From: Streptomyces sp. CB02959
Lineage (GTDB): Bacteria > Actinomycetota > Actinomycetes > Streptomycetales > Streptomycetaceae
Assembly (NCBI RefSeq): GCF_002803155.1
Contig: NZ_NNBP01000013.1
Location: 32,493-96,492 of the forward strand
DNA: 64,000 nt
Direction of reading: 5' to 3'
Positions 33,809 to 41,457 of this stretch are shown here, one piece after another; the first letter of the stretch is position 1, and each line of letters opens with the position of its first letter. Both the position numbers and the translations under genes were made by a program. Under the pieces are notes generated by a model. The model made no database searches. It was not told the origin of the DNA and saw only the letters and a list, made by a program, of their open reading frames with translations.

Positions 33809-35500
33809 GTGGATGGTTGGGAAGTCAGCACAACGGCGGTCAGGGAACCGGTGCGCGGCCGGGCCACGGCCCGGCCGCCACGCCGGCACAAGGTGGTGGA
33901 GTGGCTGACGACCACCGACCACAAGCAGATCGGGACGCTCTACCTCGTCTCGGCGTTCGTCTTCTTCCTGGTCGGCGGCCTGATGGCCCTGCTGATGCGC
34001 GCCGAACTGGCCCGACCGGGCACCCAGATCCTCTCCAACGAGCAGTTCAACCAGGCGTTCACCATGCACGGCTCGGTGATGCTGCTGCTCTTCGCCATGC
34101 CGCTGTTCACCGGCTTCGCCAACTGGCTGATGCCGCTGCAGATCGGCGCCCCCGACGTGGCGTTCCCCCGCCTGAACATGCTCGCCTTCTGGCTGTTCCT
34201 GTTCGGCTCGCTGATCGCCGCGGCCGGCTTCCTCACCCCGCAGGGCGCCGCGGACTTCGGCTGGTTCGCCTATGCGCCGCTGTCCGACGCAGTCCACTCG
34301 CCCGGCGTGGGAGCCGACATGTGGATCATGGGTGTGGCGCTCTCCGGATTCGGCTCCATCCTGGGCGCGGTCAACTTCATCACCACCATCATCTGCATGC
34401 GCGCCCCCGGCCTGACGATGTTCCGGATGCCCATCTTCACCTGGAACGTGCTGCTGACCGCCGTGCTGATCCTGATGGTCTTCCCGGTCTTCGCCGCCGC
34501 GCTGCTCGCCCTGGAGATGGACCGCAAGTTCGGCTCCCACATCTTCGACGCGGCCAACGGGGGCGCCCTGCTGTGGCAGCACCTCTTCTGGTTCTTCGGC
34601 CACCCCGAGGTCTACGTCCTCGCCCTGCCGTTCTTCGGCATCGTCTCCGAGGTCATCCCGGTCTTCGCCCGCAAACCGATGTTCGGCTACATCGGCCTGA
34701 TCGCCGCGACCATCTCGATCGCCGGCCTCTCCGTGACGGTCTGGGCGCACCACATGTACGTCACCGGCGGCGTGCTGCTGCCGTTCTTCTCCTTCATGAC
34801 GTTCCTGATCGCCGTGCCCACCGGGGTGAAGTTCTTCAACTGGATCGGCACCATGTGGCGCGGCTCGCTGTCCTTCGAAACCCCGATGCTGTGGGCCACC
34901 GGCTTCCTGGTCACCTTCGTCTTCGGCGGCCTGACCGGCGTCATCCTGGCCTCACCACCGCTGGACTTCCACGTCTCCGACACGTACTTCGTCGTCGCGC
35001 ACTTCCACTACACGCTGTTCGGCACCGTGGTCTACGCGATGTTCGCCGGCTTCCACTTCTGGTGGCCCAAGTTCACCGGCAAAATGCTCGACGAACGCCT
35101 CGGCAAGATCACCTTCTGGACGCTCACCGTGGGCTTCAACCTCACCTTCCTCGTCCAGCACTGGCTCGGCGCCGCCGGGATGCCCCGCCGGTACGCGGAC
35201 TACCTCGCCGCCGACGGCTTCACCACCCTCAACACCCTCTCCACCCTCGGCTCCTTCCTCCTCGGTCTGTCCTTCCTCCCGTTCTTCTACAACGTCTGGA
35301 AGACCGCCAAATACGGCACCGAGGTCGGCTGCGACGACCCCTGGGGCTACGGCCGCTCCCTGGAATGGGTCACCGCCTGCCCGCCGCCGCGCCACAACTT
35401 CACCTCGCTGCCCCGGATCCGCAGCGAATCGCCCGCCTTCGACCTGCACCACCCCACCGTCGACGCCCTCGCCGCGGGCCGCGCCACGGCCGGCCACTGA
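33809..35500 (+). CDS. ctaD: cytochrome c oxidase subunit I (aa3-type)
   Basis: A 563-residue heme-copper oxidase subunit with twelve transmembrane segments. The low-spin heme ligand is in FTMHGSVML, the copper/heme centre in HPEVYVL and WAHHMYVTG, and the last heme ligands in FVVAHFHYTLFG. All are intact. Start is GTG at 33809 with GGTGGAGGAC upstream. The other core subunits (ctaC, ctaE, qcr genes) are not adjacent, so this is a stand-alone isoform that would have to pair with subunits encoded elsewhere. DevR-like boxes in its promoter suggest it is induced under low oxygen or NO. Confidence 0.95.
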   Translation: MDGWEVSTTAVREPVRGRATARPPRRHKVVEWLTTTDHKQIGTLYLVSAFVFFLVGGLMALLMRAELARPGTQILSNEQFNQAFTMHGSVMLLLFAMPLFTGFANWLMPLQIGAPDVAFPRLNMLAFWLFLFGSLIAAAGFLTPQGAADFGWFAYAPLSDAVHSPGVGADMWIMGVALSGFGSILGAVNFITTIICMRAPGLTMFRMPIFTWNVLLTAVLILMVFPVFAAALLALEMDRKFGSHIFDAANGGALLWQHLFWFFGHPEVYVLALPFFGIVSEVIPVFARKPMFGYIGLIAATISIAGLSVTVWAHHMYVTGGVLLPFFSFMTFLIAVPTGVKFFNWIGTMWRGSLSFETPMLWATGFLVTFVFGGLTGVILASPPLDFHVSDTYFVVAHFHYTLFGTVVYAMFAGFHFWWPKFTGKMLDERLGKITFWTLTVGFNLTFLVQHWLGAAGMPRRYADYLAADGFTTLNTLSTLGSFLLGLSFLPFFYNVWKTAKYGTEVGCDDPWGYGRSLEWVTACPPPRHNFTSLPRIRSESPAFDLHHPTVDALAAGRATAGH

Positions 35501-35513
35501 GGAAGGAGCGGTC

Positions 35514-35966
35514 ATGCTGTCTCCCGCCGTCCTCGCCCTCGGGGCCACCGCCCTCAGCGCCTCCGGCTGCGTCTGGTACCTGCCCGCGGCGGCCGACCTG
35601 CGCGCCGGGGCCGACCGCCCCACGTCCCGACGGCTCGCGGCCGCCGCCTGCCTGACCGCGTGGGCGACGATCGCGCTGTCGGCGCCGCTGCTGCTGGCGG
35701 CCGCCTCCTGGACCACGCTCGGCGCCGTCACCGCCTTCGGCACCGGCGCCGCCCTGCTGCTCGCCACTCTGGCCCGCGCCTGCCGCGGCCACGAGGAGCA
35801 CGCCACCCGCCGGGCCTGGGCCGCACTGCGGCTGCGGCCCCCCGCTCGCCGGCGGTCGCCGTGGTCCCGCCCGACACGGGCCTTCCTCTGCTGGTTCCTG
35901 CCCGGTTACGCCGTGGCCGCAGGAGCGGTGGCGGTGGCGCTGGTCGGGGTGATGGCAGGCAGGTGA
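35514..35966 (+). CDS. small membrane protein downstream of ctaD
   Basis: A 150-residue protein beginning 14 bp after ctaD with AGGAAGGAGCGGTC just before ATG, so it is in the same operon. Four hydrophobic segments are visible (about 1-20, 42-66, 68-85 and 124-148), separated by Arg-rich loops. I do not recognise the family. Its place suggests an accessory role for the isolated oxidase subunit, such as assembly or an extra subunit, but this rests on position only. Confidence 0.72.
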   Translation: MLSPAVLALGATALSASGCVWYLPAAADLRAGADRPTSRRLAAAACLTAWATIALSAPLLLAAASWTTLGAVTAFGTGAALLLATLARACRGHEEHATRRAWAALRLRPPARRRSPWSRPTRAFLCWFLPGYAVAAGAVAVALVGVMAGR

Positions 35967-36185
35967 GGCGGGTGAGTCGAGTGAGGTGAGCGTGGTGGGC
36001 GAGGCAGGTGGGTATGGCGCCGCCGTGCGCCGCCGATAGTGACCGCGCGGCCCGTAAGAGCAGTGCGGCGGCGCGCACCCGATGCGCCGCGCCGACCGCC
36101 GAGTCGCCGGGCTCCGTCGGCACCGGAGAGCTCCCGGCGCCGACGGGGCCCACCGCTGTCAGTGGGCGCGCGTACCGTGAGGGAC

Positions 36186-36611
36186 ATGACCGGACTCCCC
36201 GTTCCCGTGCCCGACGTGTCTGTCCGCGTGCGGCTGAATGTCGGCGCCTGCGGGCCCTACGCGCACATCGTGGCGCACTTCGAACCACCCGGGGCCGACG
36301 GCGGGTTGGAACTGCTCAGCGCGGTGCCGCAGGCGCGCCTGCCCCGGGAGTACCTGCCGGCGCTGCGGACCGGGCTGCTGGAGGGGCTCGCCGGGGTCGA
36401 CGCGGCGGTGCTGATCACCGACGGCACGTTCCACGAGGTGGATTCGTGCGAACTCGGATACCGGATAGCCGGAGCACAGGCGGGGCGGGCGGCGCTGATC
36501 GGCGCGGGCCTGCTGCCGCCGGAGGAGGCCGGAGCACTGCGCTGGGCGAGCTGGCCGGGCCGCCCCAGTGGCCCGGCCGCCGTCGAGCGCCGCGGCGCGG
36601 GGGGCCGGTAG
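36186..36611 (+). CDS. stand-alone EF-G domain IV-like protein
   Basis: A 141-residue protein that reads as domain IV of elongation factor G. It has CGPYAHIVAHFEP for the GQYGHV strand, LPREYLPALRTGLLEGL for IPREYIPAVDKGIQEAM, and ITDGTFHEVDSCELGYRIAG for [20 protein letters not shown]. No GTPase, domain II, III or V is present. Domain IV of EF-G enters the decoding site, so a free copy could bind the ribosome, but this has not been shown. ATG at 36186 is chosen from the start of similarity; GTGAGGGAC lies upstream. No translation gene is nearby. Confidence 0.75.
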   Translation: MTGLPVPVPDVSVRVRLNVGACGPYAHIVAHFEPPGADGGLELLSAVPQARLPREYLPALRTGLLEGLAGVDAAVLITDGTFHEVDSCELGYRIAGAQAGRAALIGAGLLPPEEAGALRWASWPGRPSGPAAVERRGAGGR

Positions 36612-36654
36612 CGGCCCTGTGGCGCGCCGCGGCCGGTGGCGTTGTGGGCCGTGG

Positions 36655-37095
36655 TCAGCTCAGCCGCAGGTCGATCCAGTGGATGGTGTCCCCCGGCAGC
36701 AGGTAGCGCTCGATCTCGACGAACCCGCGCTGCCGCGCGAACCGCAGGCCGTCCTCGTTCGACGCCAGCACCACGGTCTCGACGACCCGGGCACCCAGCT
36801 CCCGCGCCCGGTCCAGGCCCCGCGCATAGAGCTCCGTCCCGAACCCGCGCCCGCGGTGGGCGGGGAGCACCCGGGCGATCACGGTGGCCGTCCCGGTGTC
36901 GTCGGCCGGCGGGCGCACGGTACTGCACCCCACGAGTTCGTCGCCGAGGTAGGCGACCTCCAGGTGATGCCGCAGAGACCGTTCCCGCACGTCCTCCAGG
37001 GACAGGACGTGGGTGGGGATGATCGTGTTGTGGACGTACTGCCAGTCGGCGAGTTCGGCCTCGGTGACCGGCTGGGCGAGACGAAGATCGGACAT
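36655..37095 (-). CDS. GNAT-family N-acetyltransferase
   Basis: A 146-residue acetyltransferase. The acetyl-CoA loop is RVLPAHRGRGFGTELYARGL (about residues 80-99), and ASNEDGLRFARQRGFVEIER is the conserved C-terminal helix and strand. A short N-terminal helix precedes the core. The acceptor is unknown. The start at 37095 (MSDLRLAQPV) fits the usual domain start; the upstream reading frame is low complexity. It is convergent with the EF-G domain IV-like gene. Confidence 0.85.
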   Translation of the reverse strand: MSDLRLAQPVTEAELADWQYVHNTIIPTHVLSLEDVRERSLRHHLEVAYLGDELVGCSTVRPPADDTGTATVIARVLPAHRGRGFGTELYARGLDRARELGARVVETVVLASNEDGLRFARQRGFVEIERYLLPGDTIHWIDLRLS

Positions 37096-37582
37096 GGCCG
37101 AAGGAAATCCCGGATGCCCTCGTTGGTCAACTGCGTTTGGCGGCAGGGAGGGAGACAGCGACCGACCGGTGTGGTGCGGGCCGCGGACCGTGCGACGGCG
37201 GCCCTCCCCGGGCGGCGCGGACGTCATGAGCCGGCCGCTCGTCGCTCGCCGGTGGGGCCGGATGCCTCAGACGACCGACCCCAGCACCGTGATGCCGAGG
37301 GCGAGCAGACCGGCCACCTTGGCGAGTTCACCGGCGATGTAGAGGAGGTGGGCACCAGACCGGCGGAGCGATTCGCCGGCCAGCGACCGCCGCCGCCGCG
37401 CCGTTCATCGTGCCGGTGCCATGAAGGGCATTCACGGGCGCGCAGTCCTCTCGTCGGGCCGGATCGCCGGGGCGGATCCTCGGGTCGGAAACCTCGGCCC
37501 CGGGCGGCAACGGCCATCGGTGCCGACCGACGATCCTCGCATCCCGCGCGATACCCACCGACGAGGGGGCGGCTCCGCCGAC
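37096..37582. other. non-coding region with a possible membrane-helix remnant
   Basis: No complete gene is supported here. On the minus strand between a stop at about 37404 and TGA at 37267-37269, one frame reads GAHLLYIAGELAKVAGLLAL then GITVLGSVV, which looks like a genuine membrane helix, but no ATG, GTG or TTG start precedes it in frame. It may be the tail of a decayed gene. The rest shows nothing. Confidence 0.4.
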
Positions 37583-38401
37583 TCAGGCCCTTGTGCCGCC
37601 GTCCACCCGCAGGACCGTCCCGGTCACGTAGGAGGCGCGGTCGCTGAGCAGCCAGGCGGCGGCCTGGGCGATCTCGTCGGGGTCGGCCGCGCGGCGCAGT
37701 GGGGTGTGCGCCGTGAGGTGCTCGGTGACACCGGGGGAGTCCGCTTCCCAGGCACGGACCATCTCGGTCAGCGTGAGGCCGGGGGCGATCGCGTTGACGC
37801 GGATGCCCTCCGGGCCGTAGGTGACGGCAGCCGACTCGGTGAGGCTGTTGACGCCTCGCTTCATCGCCCCGTAGGCGGGCAGCTCGGGGTTGCCCATCAG
37901 GCTGCCGACGGAGGAGTTGTTGACGATGGCACCCGTCCCGGCGGTGGCCCGGATCGCTTCGACCTCGGCGACCATGGCCAGCCACGGGCCTTTGAGGTTC
38001 ACGGCGTAGACATGGTCGAAGTCGGCCTCCGGCAGCTGGTCCATGGGGCCGGGCCGTTGGATGGCCGCCCCGTTGTTGAAGGCGATGTCGAGTCGGCCGT
38101 GCAGGTCCACGGCACGGCGCACGGCGGCGCGCACACCGGCCGGGTCGGCCAGGTCGCACACCACGTAGTCCGCGACACCGCCGGCCGCCCGGACCTCTTC
38201 CGTCACCGCCTTCAGCTGTGCCTCCGTCCGGGCCGCGAGCAGCACCCGGGCGCCCTCCCGGGCGAACAGCCGCGCCGCGGCGGCGCCGATACCGCGCCCG
38301 GCACCGGTGACGAAGGCGACCTTGTCGGCCAGCAGGCCCGGGGCGGCGGGGCCGGAGGTGTCCGTGGTGGGTGTCGTGGGTGTGTCGGGTGTGTTGGTCA
38401 T
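37583..38401 (-). CDS. short-chain dehydrogenase/reductase (SDR)
   Basis: A 272-residue classical SDR. The cofactor motif is TGAGRGIG (32-39) and an acidic/basic switch follows in LLAARTEAQ, suggesting NADP. The structural motif reads FNNGA rather than NNAG. The catalytic set is Ser163/164, Tyr177 and Lys181 (YGAMK). GTVLRVDGGTRA ends the protein normally. The substrate is unknown. It is divergent from an XRE/MmyB-type regulator with an inverted repeat between the two starts. Confidence 0.9.
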   Translation of the reverse strand: MTNTPDTPTTPTTDTSGPAAPGLLADKVAFVTGAGRGIGAAAARLFAREGARVLLAARTEAQLKAVTEEVRAAGGVADYVVCDLADPAGVRAAVRRAVDLHGRLDIAFNNGAAIQRPGPMDQLPEADFDHVYAVNLKGPWLAMVAEVEAIRATAGTGAIVNNSSVGSLMGNPELPAYGAMKRGVNSLTESAAVTYGPEGIRVNAIAPGLTLTEMVRAWEADSPGVTEHLTAHTPLRRAADPDEIAQAAAWLLSDRASYVTGTVLRVDGGTRA

Positions 38402-38433
38402 GGCGACGAGCCTGCGCCGGTGGCGCCGGGCTC

Positions 38434-38458
38434 ATCCAGGCACCAGCAGTGTCTGGAT
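38434..38458. promoter_or_regulatory. operator candidate for XRE/MmyB regulator
   Basis: ATCCAGGC (38434-38441) and GTCTGGAT (38451-38458) form an inverted repeat matching at 7 of 8 positions, 9 bp apart, in the 87-bp divergent SDR/XRE gap. Confidence 0.65.
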
Positions 38459-38488
38459 AGCCTCCCGGGCGCCGCGCACACTGGGCCC

Positions 38489-39340
38489 ATGGACAGACGA
38501 GAACTGGCGGCCTTCCTGCGCAGCAGGCGGGAGCGGATCGGCCCCGCCGCCGTGGGGTTGCCCGTCGGACCGCGGCGCCGCACGCCGGGACTGCGCCGCG
38601 AGGAGGCGGCGCAACTGGCGTTCATCTCCACCGAGTACTACACGCGTCTCGAACAGGCCCGCGGTCCGCGCCCCTCGCGCGAGGTGCTGGCCGGACTGGC
38701 CCGGGCCCTGCGCCTCTCGGACGCCGAGCGGGACCACCTCCACCACCTCGCGGGCACACCGCCGGGCCCGTTGCCCGGGCCGTCGCGCGAGGTGCGGCAG
38801 AGCATCCTCGACCTGCTGCAACGGCTGCCGCAGGCCGCCGCGATCGTCACGTCCGCGACGTACGAGGTGCTCGCCTGGAACGATCTGGCGGCCGCCCTCA
38901 TGGAGGACTTCTCCGCCCTGACGCGGCGCGACCGCAATCTCGTACGGCGCGCCTTCCTCGGGCCGCGCAAGGAGGGGCGCCGGTTGTACGGGGTGTCCGA
39001 CGCGGACGCCTTCGCCCGCACCTGCGCCCGGAACCTGCGCGCCACCGCCGCCCGTTACCCCGACGACCCCGAGGTGACCGAGCTGGTGGATGAACTCCGC
39101 ACCGGCAGCGACGACTTCGCCAGACTGTGGGACTCGCACGACGTGTGCGCCGAAACCACCCTGTGCAAGACCTTCCAGCACCCGCTGGTCGGCTCGGTCA
39201 CCGTCGCCTGCGACGTCCTCGACATCAGCGACCGGGACCAGCAGGTCGTGATCTACACCGCCACTCCCGGCTCACCGTCCGAGGAGGCACTACGACTGCT
39301 GTCCGTCATCGGTACCCAGCGCATGGACGTGATCACTTGA
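38489..39340 (+). CDS. XRE-family regulator with MmyB-type ligand-binding domain
   Basis: A 283-residue regulator. The N-terminal helix-turn-helix covers about 10-75, with the characteristic RRTPGLRREEAAQLAFISTE and YYTRLEQARGPRPS. The C-terminal two-thirds is the PAS-like MmyB ligand-binding domain, with SATYEVLAWNDLAAALMED near its start and TFQHPLVGSVTVACDVL late. These regulators typically sit opposite an SDR or oxidoreductase, as here, and repress it. The ligand may be a fatty acid or aromatic molecule. Confidence 0.92.
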   Translation: MDRRELAAFLRSRRERIGPAAVGLPVGPRRRTPGLRREEAAQLAFISTEYYTRLEQARGPRPSREVLAGLARALRLSDAERDHLHHLAGTPPGPLPGPSREVRQSILDLLQRLPQAAAIVTSATYEVLAWNDLAAALMEDFSALTRRDRNLVRRAFLGPRKEGRRLYGVSDADAFARTCARNLRATAARYPDDPEVTELVDELRTGSDDFARLWDSHDVCAETTLCKTFQHPLVGSVTVACDVLDISDRDQQVVIYTATPGSPSEEALRLLSVIGTQRMDVIT

Positions 39341-39643
39341 GTGAGGGCCGCTCCCCTCGACGACGGCCGCATGGCAGGCGGTGAGGAGCGAGCCGTCCAC
39401 CCTCACCGAAGTCGTAGGACGCCTGGGGCTCGGTCTTCGAAGATCTCGACCAACCAGTCGAACGGTCGCTGCGCGCTCTCGCGCGCCGCCGCCGGCTCGG
39501 CACCGACCGATGGACGATTCGTGGGGTGGCAGCGCGACAGGCGGATTTCCCACTGCCGAGCAGTCTCCGGACAGCCCAGAGGGCGTTCCCTTCGGGGTGC
39601 GTAGGGGCGGCCCGGCGGGTACCCGGGCCGCCCCTACGCGGGG
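39341..39643. other. non-coding gap between convergent genes
   Basis: This 303-bp gap ends in the strong hairpin at 39599-39639. One minus-strand frame reads RPFDWLVEIFEDRAPGVLRL before a stop near 39412, but its upstream part has no start or recognisable domain. I see no supportable gene. Confidence 0.4.
39599..39639. terminator. strong terminator hairpin
   Basis: A perfect 17-bp stem, 39599-39615 against 39623-39639 (outer bases GCGTAGGGGC and GCCCCTACGC), with a 7-nt loop. It lies just after the N-hydroxylase-like gene ending at 39644 and serves the convergent XRE gene too. Confidence 0.88.
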
Positions 39644-40333
39644 CTAGGCGCCCGACGGGGTCAGTTCCCGCTCCCGCTCGGTCTCGCGGGCGGCGAAGGG
39701 GCACTGCCAGTCGGCGGGCTTGGGGCGGCCGGAGTAGCGGCGGGCCTCGGAGAGTTCCTCGTACTCCGTCAGGTTGGGGTTGATGTCGCCCTGCAGCTTG
39801 ATGTCCTGCTTGCGTATCTTGTCCGCCAGTCGGTCCCACATACCGGCGCCCTTGATCCGGTCGAACTGCTCGTGGGAGTTGAAGGCCAGCATGGGGAAGG
39901 GAGGACGGCGACCCCACCGGCGGTGGGTCTCGTGCAGGCCGATCACGAAGAACGGATGGCCGGCGACGCTGTAGGCGAACTCCTTGGCCTGCGGATCCGA
40001 CGTATAGCCATCGGCCCAGCGATGGGTATCGGCGTCCGTTTCGTGCAGCAGTTGCAGATGCTGCCACAGCAGCTCCTCGAACCGCAGCTCATCCACTCCC
40101 CTCGGTCGCTCGAAGGTCGCGATGAAGCTGGTGAACGAGCGGGCGCTCCAGTTCGCCCCGTTCACGAACTCCGCAAGGTCGAGCGCCATCAGCCGAGCCG
40201 ATTCGGCGCCCCCCAGCAGGTCATAGTGCCGGTGTGTGATGCCGCCCTGGCGCCAGGCGGAGCGTCCCGCCAGGCAGGCGAACCGGTCGCCCAGGATGAA
40301 CTGCTCGACCTGCACACGCGCATCCGACGTCAT
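39644..40333 (-). CDS. YqcI/YcgG-family heme-dependent N-hydroxylase (GntA-like)
   Basis: A 229-residue protein of the YqcI/YcgG family. Family marks are THRHYDLLGG near residue 35, the PFFVIGLHETHRRWGRRPPF segment near 126 with clustered His/Arg, and MLAFNSHEQFDRIKGAGMWD. Members include GntA, the heme enzyme that N-hydroxylates a guanidine group in guanitoxin synthesis. An N-oxygenase on an amine or guanidine is therefore the best guess; the substrate is not known. ATG at 40333 is chosen because AAGGAAGG lies six bases upstream; an ATG eight codons earlier has GGAGG too close. A strong terminator follows. Confidence 0.78.
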   Translation of the reverse strand: MTSDARVQVEQFILGDRFACLAGRSAWRQGGITHRHYDLLGGAESARLMALDLAEFVNGANWSARSFTSFIATFERPRGVDELRFEELLWQHLQLLHETDADTHRWADGYTSDPQAKEFAYSVAGHPFFVIGLHETHRRWGRRPPFPMLAFNSHEQFDRIKGAGMWDRLADKIRKQDIKLQGDINPNLTEYEELSEARRYSGRPKPADWQCPFAARETERERELTPSGA

Positions 40334-40674
40334 GGCCAGCCTTCCTTCCACCAACATGCCTCCTCGAACGGGAGATCATCTCCTTCACGCATCCCAAAGC
40401 GCCCACCCCACACCGGCCGGAACCGGTACCGAGGCGGGCGTCGCCGCCGCGGGACCGGACCCGGTCAACGGGGAACGGGGAAGGTCGCTGGGTGATTGTG
40501 ACTGGCGAGGGCCGCTCGGCGAAATCCCTTCCGCGACTTGGTCACGACGAATGCCGAACATTGCCAGACGAACACGGGCATTCGCCCGACGATCCGGGTG
40601 GCGGACGGCACCGTCGCCAGGGTGCCGGCGCCCTGGCGAGGGCGGCGAGGACCGTCCCGGGCGTCGCCCGGCGG
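40334..40674. promoter_or_regulatory. intergenic region between TOPRIM and N-hydroxylase genes
   Basis: A 341-bp gap with no supportable gene. It holds the terminator at 40614-40639 and must contain the promoter of the N-hydroxylase-like gene; GAGGAGGC lies at about 40359-40366. Confidence 0.4.
40614..40639. terminator. terminator hairpin after TOPRIM gene
   Basis: TCGCCAGGG (40614-40622) pairs perfectly with CCCTGGCGA (40631-40639), 8-nt loop, about 35 bp beyond the stop of the minus-strand TOPRIM gene. Confidence 0.75.
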
Positions 40675-41292
40675 TCAGAGGCTGGTGAGCAGGCCGTCGA
40701 GCGGGGCCGGGACGCGGTCGGGGTCGAGGGCCTCGACGAGGGCGCGGCCGTAGTGGATCTTGCGCCCTTTCTTGGTGCCGAGGAAGCGCCGCAACTGCTG
40801 CTGCGAGGTGCGATCCCGCTGTGCGGGCTGATGCAGGAAGGTCCGCAGGGCGCGCAGATCGCCCTCCGCCCCGACGAGCTCCTGTACCCGGGTCACGCCG
40901 AGGGCGCGGATGAGCTCGTCCTCCAGATCCGCCGCGCAGACGAAGAACCCTTGCGGTGCCGCGTCGGCCCGTTCCCAGGCACGGGCGTAGTAGGGACGCT
41001 CCGCCTCGTCGCACAGTCCCGTGAGGCGGAGGCCCAGGCCGGTCGGCCCGAGGACGCGGGCGAAGCGCCCGACGTTCATCGCACCCCCCATCGGCAGGAC
41101 GCAGACTCCTTCGGCCGCCAGGTCCCGGCCGCGGTTCGCGGCCAGCGCGTCGACCGCCGCGGCGTCGCTCAGTCCTTCGAGCAGGACGACTGCCCGGACG
41201 GACAGCCGCACGGCCAGCTCGCGCGCCGAGTCGTCGGGGCCGCCGGCCGCCCACGCGGTGACCGCCTCCCGGAACGCCTGCATATCAGCCAT
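40675..41292 (-). CDS. stand-alone TOPRIM (OLD-nuclease-like) domain protein
   Basis: A 205-residue protein whose core is a TOPRIM fold: LSVRAVVLLEGLSDAAAVDA carries the conserved Glu (about residues 31-50), then GVCVLPMGGAMNVGRFARVL, then LTGLCDEAE with an acidic triad position where most members have DxD. It resembles the TOPRIM half of OLD-family nucleases but no ABC ATPase domain or partner gene is adjacent. The C-terminal ~70 residues are helical and basic (GTKKGRKIHYGRALVEAL). Possible roles are nucleic-acid cleavage, DNA repair or a regulatory relic. An AT-rich inverted repeat lies just upstream. Confidence 0.75.
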   Translation of the reverse strand: MADMQAFREAVTAWAAGGPDDSARELAVRLSVRAVVLLEGLSDAAAVDALAANRGRDLAAEGVCVLPMGGAMNVGRFARVLGPTGLGLRLTGLCDEAERPYYARAWERADAAPQGFFVCAADLEDELIRALGVTRVQELVGAEGDLRALRTFLHQPAQRDRTSQQQLRRFLGTKKGRKIHYGRALVEALDPDRVPAPLDGLLTSL

Positions 41293-41320
41293 GAGGACGA
41301 GTCTTCACCGTTCCGAGCGA

Positions 41321-41356
41321 CCGCACCAGGGAATTAGGGAATTATCGATGGTGCGG
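41321..41356. promoter_or_regulatory. inverted repeat with AT-rich core upstream of TOPRIM gene
   Basis: CCGCACCA (41321-41328) and TGGTGCGG (41349-41356) flank a 20-bp core with two tandem GGGAATTA copies (41329-41336 and 41337-41344). It lies 29 bp upstream of the TOPRIM start and after the decarboxylase-like gene, so it could be an operator or a terminator. Confidence 0.5.
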
Positions 41357-41457
41357 CGAGCGGCGGTGGGCGGTCGGGCCCGAGGCGCGAACGCGGCCGC
41401 GCAGCCGGGGCGTTGGAGTCCCGCCTGCCTGGCGTGCGTGGCGGGCGGTACGGGTCC

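Noticed and set aside
37224..38435. A long minus-strand frame over the SDR gene and its downstream region
   Set aside because: It overlaps the well-supported SDR in another frame and has low-complexity Arg/Ala-rich composition.
39412..39600. Minus-strand frame ending in RPFDWLVEIFEDRAPGVLRL after the XRE gene
   Set aside because: The last 20 residues look protein-like, but there is no start codon with a ribosome site and the upstream residues look random. It may be a remnant but cannot be supported.
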